Shown: in pieces, positions 1 to 10,380 of the stretch
Position numbering within the stretch: the first letter of the stretch is position 1
Layout of the letters: the number at the start of each line of letters is the position of its first letter
NCBI RefSeq assembly: GCF_003732665.1
Contig: NZ_MOBP01000001.1
Location: 229,466 to 293,465, forward strand
Length of the DNA: 64,000 nucleotides
Source of the DNA: Pseudomonas frederiksbergensis
Lineage (GTDB): Bacteria > Pseudomonadota > Gammaproteobacteria > Pseudomonadales > Pseudomonadaceae
Direction: 5' to 3'
Notes under the pieces: generated by a model
What the model was told of the DNA's origin: nothing
Database searches by the model: none
The model's input: the letters and a program-made list of their open reading frames with translations, nothing else
Made by a program: the position numbers and the translations under genes

Positions 1-400
1 AGACTGACGCCTTCGCGAGCAGGATCGCTCCCACAATTTTGATTGAGTACATTCGGGAGAGGTGGGGCGGCTGTCAGGCCGCCTTCGCGAGCAAGCTCGC
101 TCCCACAGTTTTGATTGAGTACATTTGGGAGAGGTTGGTTGGCTGTTAGGACGCCTTCGCGAGCAAGCTCGCTCCCACAGTTTTGATTGAGTGCATTCGG
201 GAGAGGTTGGTTGGCTGTCAGTACGCCTTCGCGAGCAAGCCCGCTCCCACAATTTTTGATTGAGTACATTTGGGAGAGATGGGCGGCTGTCAGTACGTCT
301 TCGCGAGCAAGCCCGCTCCCACAGTTTTGATTGGGTATGTTCGGGAGAGGTTGGTTGGCTGTCAGGCCGCCTTCGCGGGCAAGCCTCGCTCCTACGAAAA
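1..400. repeat. Tandem array of six REP-type units
   Basis: Six copies of a REP-like palindrome (core CGCCTTCGCGAGCAAGCTCG followed by CTCCCAC) begin near 9, 80, 152, 224, 296 and 369, all in the same orientation and spaced about 71-73 bases apart. The spacer is also conserved (TTTTGATTGAGTACATTYGG, then a GAGAGG/TTGGTTGGCTGTCAG stretch), so the repeating unit is about 71 bp rather than the REP alone. The last copy has the variant GGGCAAGCCTCGCTCCTAC. Pseudomonas REPs usually occur as inverted pairs, so a direct tandem array is less usual. No gene is seen here. Confidence 0.9.
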
Positions 401-800
401 GCAGAAGCGGAGCGGCATACACCTACCGGCTCTTCACCACTCATTAGGCCGAGCGTTAGCTCGCCTGCTCTTGATCTTGATCTTGCTCTGCCCGCCCCTT
501 CGGGAGGCTGAGTGGAGGTGTTCATCTGGGGGTGGGCGCGCAGCGCCGTGCGGCGAAGCCGCACACATCGAGAGGAGGTCGAAGCGAAGCCGACCGGAGG
601 CGATGCCCCCAGATGGACACCGGAGCGAAGGAACGCCGAGCCTCAGCGAGGGGCCGGACGCCGGGGCGAGCCTTTTTGGGTACTTTTTTGGCGTTTGAAA
701 AAAGTGCCTCGCCGTAAGGGCGAAACCGCCAGCCGCCGTTACCGCAGAAATGGATATGTACACCAACCAAGAGCATGGTCGGCCCAAAGGCCGCCAAGTC
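401..800. other. Noncoding GC-rich stretch, probable dispersed Pseudomonas intergenic element
   Basis: No credible gene lies between the REP array and the end of cpdA. The stretch contains several small inverted segments such as GTGCGGCGAAGCCGCAC near 547-563, and a tail (near 675-800) with TTTTTTGGCGTTTGAAAAAAG and GGTCGGCCCAAAGGCCGCCAAG-type palindromes. From memory, similar text recurs in intergenic regions of P. fluorescens-group genomes, where it is often mis-annotated as short hypothetical proteins. The open frames in it on both strands have no recognisable protein features and overlap each other, so I leave them out. Confidence 0.5.
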
Positions 801-1616
801 TCAGTAACCGTTGGAACCGTAATCAACCGTAAACTCGAAACCGGTGACCCGCTCAATCCCAGTTTCAATCAGCCCATCAGGCAAAAGCCGCAACCACCGA
901 TACCCCGGCGCCTGCTCCCCAACCCTGAAATCCTCACTCCCAGGCTCAAACTGAATGCACGTCGAAGGCGAAGCCATCAACCGCACACCGTTGCGATCCA
1001 AATCAATCTCCTGATGCACATGCCCCCACAACACCGCACGCACCTGGGGAAACCGATCCAGCACCGCAAACAACCCCTCAGGATTACGCAAACCAATCGG
1101 CTCCATCCACGCACAACCAATCGACACCGGATGATGATGGAAACACACCAGATGATGCCGCTCCGGCGCCTCACTCAACGAACGCGCCAGCAACTGCAAC
1201 TGCTCATCCTGCAAATACCCCGGCACCGAGCCCGGCACGGCGGAATCGAGCAAGGTCACCCGCCAGTTGCCGATGTCCACCACCGGCTCCAGCAGCGCAC
1301 TCTGCACAGCCGCCTCAGCCATGATCATCGGCTCATCGTGATTGCCAGGAATCCAGCGCGCCGGAGCGTCGAGTTGTCGGGTCAAGTCGCGAAACTGCTG
1401 GTAGGACTCCAGCGTCCCATCCTGGGAAATATCGCCACTCGCGACGATCAGATCGATCTGCGGCTGTTGCCGGCGCACCAACTCGATGACCTTTTGCAGG
1501 CTCTCGCGGGTATTCATGCCCAGCAACGTACCGTCCGCCTCAGCGAACAGGTGACTGTCGGAGATTTGCACCAGCAACGCCGGATCGGCGGTGGTCAATG
1601 TGGATACGCTCGGCAA
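801..1616 (-). CDS. cpdA: 3',5'-cyclic-AMP phosphodiesterase CpdA
   Basis: Metallophosphoesterase of about 271 residues that hydrolyses cAMP to AMP and so lowers Vfr/CRP-type signalling in the cytoplasm. The five class motifs are visible: DSHLF, SGDISQDG, GNHDE, FHHHP and GHVHQ, which supply the two-metal site. I chose a TTG start at 1616 because GGGAG lies 6-7 bases upstream and the product then begins PSVSTLTT as in Pseudomonas orthologues. An ATG at 1637 in the same frame is the alternative. It is the third gene of a nudF-yqiB-cpdA operon, an order also found in E. coli, where yqiA and parE follow; here the next 800 bases downstream are repeats. Confidence 0.93.
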   Translation of the reverse strand: MPSVSTLTTADPALLVQISDSHLFAEADGTLLGMNTRESLQKVIELVRRQQPQIDLIVASGDISQDGTLESYQQFRDLTRQLDAPARWIPGNHDEPMIMAEAAVQSALLEPVVDIGNWRVTLLDSAVPGSVPGYLQDEQLQLLARSLSEAPERHHLVCFHHHPVSIGCAWMEPIGLRNPEGLFAVLDRFPQVRAVLWGHVHQEIDLDRNGVRLMASPSTCIQFEPGSEDFRVGEQAPGYRWLRLLPDGLIETGIERVTGFEFTVDYGSNGY

Positions 1617-1715
1617 GGCGTTCTCCCAGGGCTGCATCACGGAGTTGGATAGAGGCCGCAATTATGCTGGGGGAAGGTCAAAAGAGGAAACGTGTGAACC
1701 GGACGCAGTTCACAT

Positions 1716-2168
1716 CTATCGCACAACCGCGTACTCGTGCCCGCACGCCAGACAATGACTCAGCCATTCCCCCAGGAACAGATTGAGCTGCGCCTTTTCA
1801 TCCGGCTGATGCATGGCGGCGTTCGGGTAAGGATAGATGCCCCGGAAGCGTCTTGCATGTTCGGCACTGACAACCTCGGCCATGCACGCGTCGTGGTAGA
1901 CCTGAACTTCCAGTTGCGGCACCGGCAGCCACGGCAAACTGTGTTCCTGACGCACTTGCAGGGTGGTGGTGTACGGGTTGACTTGCAGCACTTCCAGGGC
2001 CAGCACGCCGAGCATCTGGTCGCCCTGGGTCACGGCAATGCGCCGGGCCTCGGGTTCGCTGCGCATGTCCGGCAACAGTCGCATCAGGCGCGCGTAGTTG
2101 GCCTCGCAGGAGGCTTGCAGCCCCACGAGGTCCACCCGATACCGATCGCGCAGCTTGTTTACGACCAT
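1716..2168 (-). CDS. yqiB: YqiB family protein (DUF1249)
   Basis: Protein of 150 residues matching the DUF1249/YqiB family, whose biochemical role is unknown. It carries the family's features: an N-terminal segment with CEANYARLMRLLP, a central beta-rich part ending in LEVQVYHDACMAEVV, and RRFRGIYPYPNAAMHQPDEK. No signal peptide or membrane segment is seen. The start overlaps the end of nudF by 10 bases, implying translational coupling, and cpdA follows about 100 bases downstream. The conserved nudF-yqiB-cpdA linkage suggests a housekeeping link to nucleotide signalling, but that is inference only. Confidence 0.9.
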   Translation of the reverse strand: MVVNKLRDRYRVDLVGLQASCEANYARLMRLLPDMRSEPEARRIAVTQGDQMLGVLALEVLQVNPYTTTLQVRQEHSLPWLPVPQLEVQVYHDACMAEVVSAEHARRFRGIYPYPNAAMHQPDEKAQLNLFLGEWLSHCLACGHEYAVVR

Positions 2169-2776
2169 AACCCCCTCACTTCAGCGCGGTTCAAAGCAAG
2201 CCATTGCAAAGCAATGATGCTGGCCGCGTTGGCAATTCGTCCGTCGCGTACGGCTTGCAGCGCATCTTCGAACGCCCAGACCGTGACGCGGATATCTTCC
2301 GCTTCTTCTGCCAGTCCATGCAGGCCGCCTACTCCGTTGGTTTCGCAACGCCCCAGGTACAAATGCACGAATTCGTTGCTGCCGCCGGGCGATGGAAAAT
2401 ATTTGGTCATCGGCCACAGCGCCCCGAACACAAGCCCAGCTTCCTCCTGCGCTTCGCGGTGAGCAACTTCTTCCGGTTCTTCGTCTTTATCGATCAGACC
2501 GGCGACCAACTCGATCAACCACGGGTTGGTGGTCTTGCCCATGGCGCCGACCCGGAACTGCTCGATCAACACCACTTCATCGCGCTGCGGATCGTAAGGC
2601 AATACGCACACCGCATCGTGGCGCACGAACACTTCACGATTGATCTCGCGACTCATGCCGCCGGCGAATAATTCATGGCGCAAATGCAGGCGATCGAGCT
2701 TGTAGAAGCCCGCGTAGCACTGCTCGCGTCGAACAACTTCAACGGTGGTCGGAATGGCGTTGGCAAAATCAGTCAT
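2159..2776 (-). CDS. nudF: ADP-ribose pyrophosphatase NudF
   Basis: Nudix hydrolase of 205 residues that splits ADP-ribose into AMP and ribose 5-phosphate. The full Nudix box (G-x5-E-x7-REUxEExGU) is present around residues 95-117, reading GLIDKDEEPEEVAHREAQEE then AGL. The N-terminal part (VRREQCYAGFYKLDRLHLRH) and length match the NudF/ADPRase subfamily. The ATG at 2776 has AGAGGA just upstream. It heads the operon with yqiB and cpdA and is divergent from the lipoprotein gene at 3004. Confidence 0.94.
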   Translation of the reverse strand: MTDFANAIPTTVEVVRREQCYAGFYKLDRLHLRHELFAGGMSREINREVFVRHDAVCVLPYDPQRDEVVLIEQFRVGAMGKTTNPWLIELVAGLIDKDEEPEEVAHREAQEEAGLVFGALWPMTKYFPSPGGSNEFVHLYLGRCETNGVGGLHGLAEEAEDIRVTVWAFEDALQAVRDGRIANAASIIALQWLALNRAEVRGLWS

Positions 2777-2944
2777 GACAATCCTCTTTACTGCGAATCC
2801 GTTACGAGGCTCCTTTTTGTTACTTGCGACCTCGACTTCGCGCCATCCTAACGCGCCGTTGCTGTTTGATGCAGCCCCTTTACCGTCATCGGGATAGACG
2901 GTGAGGGCGAAACCAACTCTAATTAGCTTAGTGGCGAACTGACT

Positions 2945-2975
2945 GCTTCGTTGACAGTCGAAGCGGTAACTTTTC
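2945..2975 (+). promoter_or_regulatory. Candidate promoter/operator of the lipoprotein gene
   Basis: A TTGACA hexamer (2951-2956) sits in the loop of a short dyad, GCTTCG (2945-2950) and CGAAGC (2959-2964), about 50 bases before the ATG at 3004. A clear -10 hexamer at 17 bases is not evident, so this is only a candidate. The gene itself has a good GAAGGA ribosome binding site. Confidence 0.25.
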
Positions 2976-3003
2976 GCCTTTCCCTGTTTTATGAAGGACG
3001 CCC

Positions 3004-3747
3004 ATGTCGCTTTTTAAAATCGCCTCCGTGGCCGCTATCGCCCTGACGCTGGGCGCTTGCCAGAGCCTGTTCCAACCCAACTACCGTACGCCGCTGGAAA
3101 CCACCCGCGATGCTTCGGAAACACTGAAACCGGGTTGCACCACGCCTGACTGCCCGCTGGTGAACATCGATACGCTGAAATTCCCGGCCGAGCCACAGCT
3201 GGACGGCATCGTCGAAAAAAACCTGCTGCAACTGACCCGCACCCCGGATGCCCCGGCAGCGCCGACCCTGGCCGCCTACCGCGATCAATTCCTGCGCAGC
3301 GCAGCGCCACGCTCCAGCAGCTACTTGCAGGCCAAGGTACGGGAGCAGCATGACGGCTTGGTGATCGTTGAGTTTTCCAGCTACCTAGACACCGGCGGCG
3401 CCCATGGCACCCCGGGCCGCAGCTTCATCAACTATTCGCGCCAGCAGCACAAAGTGCTGACCCTGTCGGATATGTTGCTGCCGGGCCAGGAAGAGGCGTT
3501 CTGGAAAGCCGCGCAAGTGGCGCACAACAGTTGGCTGATCAGCACCAAGCTCGATCAGGAGCCGGATTTCCTGAAGAACTGGCATTTCCAGAAAACCCAG
3601 AACGTGGCGCTGACCTACGGTGGGGTGATCCTCAAGTACGAAGTGAGCACCATCGCGCCTTACGCACTGGGCCACATCGAACTGAAGATCCCCTACCCGC
3701 GCCTCAACGGCATTCTCAGGCCCGAGCTGTTTCCCGGCCGTAACTGA
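3004..3747 (+). CDS. Probable lipoprotein with RsiV-like DUF3298 domain
   Basis: Protein of 247 residues with a lipoprotein signal peptide; the lipobox LGAC places the acylated cysteine at residue 19. The body resembles the DUF3298/RsiV fold (DGLVIVEFSSYLDTGGAHG, then a YSRQQHKVLTLSDMLLPG segment), a periplasmic domain known from anti-sigma factor RsiV, which binds lysozyme. The role here is unknown. The ATG at 3004 is preceded by GAAGGA. Its 3' end overlaps the 3' end of cytX on the other strand by 32 bases (3716-3747). Confidence 0.85.
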   Translation: MSLFKIASVAAIALTLGACQSLFQPNYRTPLETTRDASETLKPGCTTPDCPLVNIDTLKFPAEPQLDGIVEKNLLQLTRTPDAPAAPTLAAYRDQFLRSAAPRSSSYLQAKVREQHDGLVIVEFSSYLDTGGAHGTPGRSFINYSRQQHKVLTLSDMLLPGQEEAFWKAAQVAHNSWLISTKLDQEPDFLKNWHFQKTQNVALTYGGVILKYEVSTIAPYALGHIELKIPYPRLNGILRPELFPGRN

Positions 3748-5008
3748 AGGCTCGACCGAGCACAAGTTGCAGCAGCCCTGCCAGTACCAGTGACGGCAGG
3801 GTTGCGCCAACATCCGGATACAGATTAGCCAGCAAATGATAGGTGCTCACCCCGCCCAACCAGGCGAGCAACGCCGGCCAGCGCAACGCGGCTGACGCCA
3901 CTTGAGCACTGCGTTTGCGCAAGATGAAGTGATCCACCAGCACCACGCCGAACAGCGGCGCAAACACCGAGCCGATCAATAGCAGGAAATTCTGGTACTG
4001 GGCCAAAGGCGCCAGACAGGCGATCAATGTGCAAATCACACCAATCGCCAACGCCAGATGCTCGACCTTCAAGCGCAACAGAATCCCGCTGGACACCGCC
4101 GCCGAGTGAATATCGGCAAAGGCGTTTTCCGATTCATCCAGCAGGATCAGCAACAGTGGAATCCCCAGGCCAGCACCGGCCAGCGCCAGCAGCAAGGCAT
4201 TCACTTCACCGCTCGGCGCGAATGCCAGGGTGTAAGCCACGCCGAGGCTCATCAGCCAGAAGTTACCGATAAAGAAGCCCAACGCCGTACCGCCGAAGAC
4301 GTTTTTCGCGCGTTTGCCGAAACGCGAGTAGTCGGCAATCAGCGGCAGCCAGGACAGCGGCATCGCAATCGCAATGTCGAAACCCACGGCGAACGGCATC
4401 GAACCGTCACCGGCCTGGGCCCACAATGCGGCCAGATCGGCTTTGGCGAACAGGTTCCAGGTCAGCCAGATGCATGCGGCCAGCAGCAGCCAGATGCCCC
4501 ATTTACGCAGGATCTGCCGCACGAACGTCAGCGGACCGCTGACGGCGAGCAAGGTTGCGAGGGCGCCAAACACCAAAGTCCACAGCAGCGGGTTGGACAG
4601 CAAACTGCCTTCGCTGAAGGCCCGGGCGCCGAGCAGGCTGGCGGCGTCGCGCATGACGATGATTTCGAACGAACCCCAACCGATCAGTTGCAGCAGGTTC
4701 AGCACCGCCGGCAGGCTCGCGCCCCGTTTGCCGAGGCTGAGCTTGAGCGCGGCCATCGACGACAGACCGGTGTCGCTGCCGATCACGCCGACCGCCGCCA
4801 GCAGCAGAACGCCAACCAACGTGCCGAGGAAAATCGCCAGCAACGAGCCGGACAGGCCCAAGCCCGGCGCGAGCAGAGCGCCAGTCTGCAAGACCATCAG
4901 GCCGATGCCGAGGGAAAACCACAGGGAAAACAGATCGCGGCCGCCGAAGACACGTTTGTCAGTCGGCACCGCGATGTCAGGGGAATAAGTGCTGGGTTGA
5001 ATGCTCAA
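3716..5008 (-). CDS. cytX: Hydroxymethylpyrimidine permease CytX (NCS1 family)
   Basis: Integral membrane transporter of about 430 residues with some 12 hydrophobic segments, of the NCS1 nucleobase:cation symporter family. CytX members are linked to uptake of hydroxymethylpyrimidine (HMP), the thiamine precursor. N-terminal text (DKRVFGGRDLFSLWFSLGIG) is typical. I place the start at a TTG at 5008 (LSIQPSTYSP); the frame stays open to 5119 but that extension is encoded by the REP repeat. It lies downstream of thiC in the same direction, so HMP import and HMP synthesis are probably controlled together by the TPP riboswitch. Confidence 0.85.
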   Translation of the reverse strand: MSIQPSTYSPDIAVPTDKRVFGGRDLFSLWFSLGIGLMVLQTGALLAPGLGLSGSLLAIFLGTLVGVLLLAAVGVIGSDTGLSSMAALKLSLGKRGASLPAVLNLLQLIGWGSFEIIVMRDAASLLGARAFSEGSLLSNPLLWTLVFGALATLLAVSGPLTFVRQILRKWGIWLLLAACIWLTWNLFAKADLAALWAQAGDGSMPFAVGFDIAIAMPLSWLPLIADYSRFGKRAKNVFGGTALGFFIGNFWLMSLGVAYTLAFAPSGEVNALLLALAGAGLGIPLLLILLDESENAFADIHSAAVSSGILLRLKVEHLALAIGVICTLIACLAPLAQYQNFLLLIGSVFAPLFGVVLVDHFILRKRSAQVASAALRWPALLAWLGGVSTYHLLANLYPDVGATLPSLVLAGLLQLVLGRAFSYGRETARA

Positions 5009-5058
5009 GGGTGTTATCTCAGAGGGACATTTGTTGTTGTGTTGATCACCGCCATCTC

Positions 5059-5150
5059 TGTAGGAGCGAGGCTTGCCCGCGAAGGCGTCATCACATTCAA
5101 CATCAATGCTGACTGACACGCCGCCTTCGCGGGCAAGCCTCGCTCCTACA
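5059..5150. repeat. Inverted REP pair between thiC and cytX
   Basis: TGTAGGAGCGAGGCTTGCCC (from 5059) and its reverse complement ending at 5150 flank a spacer of about 33 bases. Both arms extend through GCGAAGGCG. In the thiC-cytX transcript this would form a long hairpin within the operon. Confidence 0.9.
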
Positions 5151-5182
5151 AGAGCAGCGCCAGTGCGGCGCTGCAGGTCAGA

Positions 5183-7350
<2,168 letters not shown>

Positions 7351-7544
7351 CCGGCCAGTCTAGACACAACGGGCGAAGAACGCCAACACCGGTGTAAACA
7401 CCGTGATGAATGGCGCAATTAACGGATTGTTGCCGAACGTGCGCACAACTACACTCGCTACGCCCTGCCGCGCCTTGACGCTGTGCAGGCCGCGCCGTAC
7501 CTTTGGCGCTCAAATTATCAGCGTAATTTTTTAGGGATGGCCTC

Positions 7545-8978
7545 ATGCTGCGCAAACTCTCACTGGCCCTTGCCGTGTCTTGTGCGTCCAATGGAATGGC
7601 CTGGGCAGCAGAAGCGCCCTTATCCACCAAAACCGACCTGGTCAGCGTCTACCAGGAAGCGGTGGACAACAACGCCGATCTGGCCGCCGCACGCGCCCAA
7701 TATGGCGCCCAGAAAGAAGTCGTGCCCCAGGCCCGCGCCGGCCTGCTGCCGAACCTGTCGGGCGGGGCCAACCTGAGCTCGGTGCGCACCCAGCTCGACC
7801 AGCCGTCGGGCACCGCCAACCGCGATGCTCATTCGTATCAGGCGACATTGGCCCAGCCACTGTTTCGCGCTGATCGCTGGTTCCAGTTCCAGGCTGCCAA
7901 GGACGTCAACGAGCAAGCCTCGCTGCAATTGTCGGCTACCGAACAGAATCTGATCCTGCAATCGGCGGAAAGCTATTTCAACGTGCTGCGCAGCCAGGAC
8001 AACCTGGCCTCGACCAAGGCTGAAGAAGCAGCGTTCAAGCGTCAGCTCGACCAGTCCAACGAACGCTTCGATGTCGGCCTGTCGGACAAGACCGACGTGC
8101 TGCAATCCCAGGCCAGCTACGACACCGCCCGGGCCAACCGCATTCTTGCGCAGCGCCAGGTAGATGATGCATTCGAAGCTCTGATCACACTGACCAACCG
8201 TCAGTACAACTCGATCCAGGGCATCGTCCATACGCTGCCGATCCTGCCGCCAGCGCCGAACGACGCCAAGGCCTGGGTCGACACCGCCGCCAAACAGAAC
8301 CTGAATCTGCTGGCCAGCAATTACGCGGTCAGCGCCGCCGAAGAAACCCTCAAGCAACGCAAGGCCGGCCACGCGCCGACCCTCGATGCGGTGGCCAAAT
8401 ACGAAAAGGGTGACAACGACGCCCTGGGTTTCAGCAACCCGAGCGCCTTCGGCCAGCCCTACGGCGGCAACGTCGAGCAGACTACCGTCGGCTTGCAAGT
8501 GAACATCCCGATCTACAGCGGCGGCCTGATCAACTCCCAGGTGCGCGAGTCCTATTCACGGCTTGACCAGACCGAGCAACAGCGCGAACAACTGCGTCGG
8601 CAAGTGGTGGAAAACACCCGCAACCTGCATCGCGCGGTGAACACCGACGTCGAACAGGTCCAAGCGCGCAAGCAGTCGATCATCTCCAACCAGAGCGCGG
8701 TGGAAGCCACCGAAATCGGTTATCAGGTGGGGACGCGCAACATCGTCGACGTGCTCGATGCCCAGCGTCAGCTGTACACCTCGGTGCGCAACTACAACAA
8801 CACCCGCTACGACTACATCCTCGACAACCTGCGCTTGAAGCAAGCGGCGGGCACGTTGAACCCGGGGGACTTGCAGGATTTGTCGCGTTACCTCAAGGCT
8901 GACTACAACCCGGACAAGGACTTCTTGCCACCGGACTTGGCCAAAGCAGCGGCGGAACAACTTAAAGCAAGACCCTGA
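7545..8978 (+). CDS. tolC: Outer membrane channel protein TolC
   Basis: Outer membrane efflux protein of 477 residues with a Sec signal peptide (cleavage likely after AWA near residue 22) and two repeated OEP domains rich in coiled-coil helix (residues about 30-230 and 250-440). Family text such as YQATLAQPLFRADRW, VGLQVNIPIYSGGL and VGTRNIVDVLDAQRQLY is present. TolC trimers form the exit duct for tripartite pumps and type I secretion. It is transcribed divergently from thiC, a linkage also seen in other Pseudomonas, and is followed by a REP pair that may serve as a terminator. Confidence 0.96.
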   Translation: MLRKLSLALAVSCASNGMAWAAEAPLSTKTDLVSVYQEAVDNNADLAAARAQYGAQKEVVPQARAGLLPNLSGGANLSSVRTQLDQPSGTANRDAHSYQATLAQPLFRADRWFQFQAAKDVNEQASLQLSATEQNLILQSAESYFNVLRSQDNLASTKAEEAAFKRQLDQSNERFDVGLSDKTDVLQSQASYDTARANRILAQRQVDDAFEALITLTNRQYNSIQGIVHTLPILPPAPNDAKAWVDTAAKQNLNLLASNYAVSAAEETLKQRKAGHAPTLDAVAKYEKGDNDALGFSNPSAFGQPYGGNVEQTTVGLQVNIPIYSGGLINSQVRESYSRLDQTEQQREQLRRQVVENTRNLHRAVNTDVEQVQARKQSIISNQSAVEATEIGYQVGTRNIVDVLDAQRQLYTSVRNYNNTRYDYILDNLRLKQAAGTLNPGDLQDLSRYLKADYNPDKDFLPPDLAKAAAEQLKARP

Positions 8979-8993
8979 CAGCAAAAGCAAACG

Positions 8994-9089
8994 GCATTCG
9001 CGAGCAAGCCCGCTCCCACATTGGATCTGCGTCGTACAAAATTTGTGTTCACTGCAGACCCAATGTGGGAGCGGGCTTGCTCGCGAATG
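8994..9089. repeat. Inverted REP pair between tolC and waaA
   Basis: CATTCGCGAGCAAGCCCGCT (from 8995) and its reverse complement ending at 9089 form a near-perfect inverted repeat with a spacer of about 35 bases. It lies between two convergent genes and could act as a bidirectional transcription end. Confidence 0.9.
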
Positions 9090-9102
9090 AAGACGACTCG
9101 GT

Positions 9103-10380
9103 CTAACGGTCGATCAATCGTCCGAGTCCATCCAACAACCGCTGCAACGCGCCCTGATTGGTGCGCATCACCTTCAACCCCGCCTCTGCCATCCGCTGCG
9201 CATCTCGCGGCAGTTCAAATAACCGCTGCACGGCCACCGCCAAGCCTTCGGCATCATCGACCTCGGCCAACGCCCCGGCGCTGCGCAACTGCGCGGCGAT
9301 TTCGAGGAAATTGAACAGGTGCGGCCCGCTTAAAACAGGCTTGGCCAGTGCCGCCGGCTCCAGCAGGTTATGCCCGCCATTGGGCACCAGGCTGCCGCCG
9401 ACAAACGCGCTATCGGCCAAGGCGTAGAGAAACAACAATTCGCCCATGGTGTCGCCCAGCAGCACCGAGGTATCGGCGGTGACCGGCTCGCCGGTGGAAC
9501 GCCGAACCGTGGCAAAACCTTGCTGCTTGCACAGTTCGAACACCGAGTTAAAGCGCTCCGGATGACGCGGCACCAGGATCAGCAACGCATCGGGATGGTT
9601 GGCCAGCAATCGGCGATGGGCCGCCAGCACCACTTCGTCTTCACCTTCGTGGGTACTCGCGGCGATCCACACCGGACGCTCCAACGCCTGCCATTGCCCG
9701 CGCAGTTCGGCGGCGCGCAGGAGCAGTTGCGGGTCGATGGTCAGGTCGAACTTGATCGAGCCGGTCACTTCGACGGTTTCCGGACGCGCACCCAACTTGC
9801 GGAAACGCTCGGCCTCGGTCTCGGTCTGCACCGCGAACAGGCTCATTTCGGCGAGCATTGGTCCGGTCAGTTTATGAAAGCGGCCATAGCCCTTGGCCGA
9901 ACGCTCGGACAGTCGCGCATTGGCCAGCGCCACGGGGATCCCGCGCTTGGCGCACTGGTGAATGTGGTTGGGCCACAGCTCGGTTTCCATGATCACGGCC
10001 AGTTTCGGCTGGACCCGATCAAGAAACCTCGCTGCTGCACACGGCAGGTCGTAGGGCAAATAGCAGTGCTGGATGCGCGGCTCGTTGGCGAACAGGGCGT
10101 GGATGCGCTCCGAGCCGGTCGGGGTCATGCAGGTCACGGTAATCGGCAGCATCGGATAACGCTGCAGCAAGGCGCGGATCATCGGCGCGGCGGCGATGCT
10201 CTCGCCGACGGACACGGCGTGCACCCAGATGCCGCCCGGCTGCATCGTCGGCAAGCCGTAGGAAAAGCGCTCGCCAATGCGCTGGGCATACGCCGGCGCC
10301 TTGCGCGAACGCAGCCATAGCCGAATCGCTACCAACGGCAGCCCCAGGTAAAACAGCGCGGTGTAGAGAGTTCTATTCAT
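9103..10380 (-). CDS. waaA: Kdo transferase WaaA (KdtA)
   Basis: Glycosyltransferase family 30 enzyme of 425 residues that adds Kdo residues from CMP-Kdo to lipid IVA on the inner face of the inner membrane. An N-terminal hydrophobic anchor (residues 3-22) precedes the conserved GGIWVHAVSVGESIAAAPMI, which holds the catalytic glutamate. Later family segments include RHPERFNSVFELC, LGDTMGELLFLYALAD and GGHNLLEPAALAKPVL. The start overlaps the end of the LysR gene by 8 bases. Confidence 0.97.
   Translation of the reverse strand: MNRTLYTALFYLGLPLVAIRLWLRSRKAPAYAQRIGERFSYGLPTMQPGGIWVHAVSVGESIAAAPMIRALLQRYPMLPITVTCMTPTGSERIHALFANEPRIQHCYLPYDLPCAAARFLDRVQPKLAVIMETELWPNHIHQCAKRGIPVALANARLSERSAKGYGRFHKLTGPMLAEMSLFAVQTETEAERFRKLGARPETVEVTGSIKFDLTIDPQLLLRAAELRGQWQALERPVWIAASTHEGEDEVVLAAHRRLLANHPDALLILVPRHPERFNSVFELCKQQGFATVRRSTGEPVTADTSVLLGDTMGELLFLYALADSAFVGGSLVPNGGHNLLEPAALAKPVLSGPHLFNFLEIAAQLRSAGALAEVDDAEGLAVAVQRLFELPRDAQRMAEAGLKVMRTNQGALQRLLDGLGRLIDR

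Noticed and set aside
1-400. CRISPR-like regular spacing
   Set aside because: Spacers between the repeats are nearly identical and the repeat is a REP palindrome, so this is a tandem repeat array, not a CRISPR.
434-868. Several overlapping short open frames in the repeat-like block
   Set aside because: They overlap one another on both strands, lack ribosome sites and encode Arg/Pro-rich text typical of GC-rich noncoding DNA.
5009-5119. Longer N-terminus for CytX
   Set aside because: The extra 37 codons are encoded by the REP repeat and precede the conserved start of the family.
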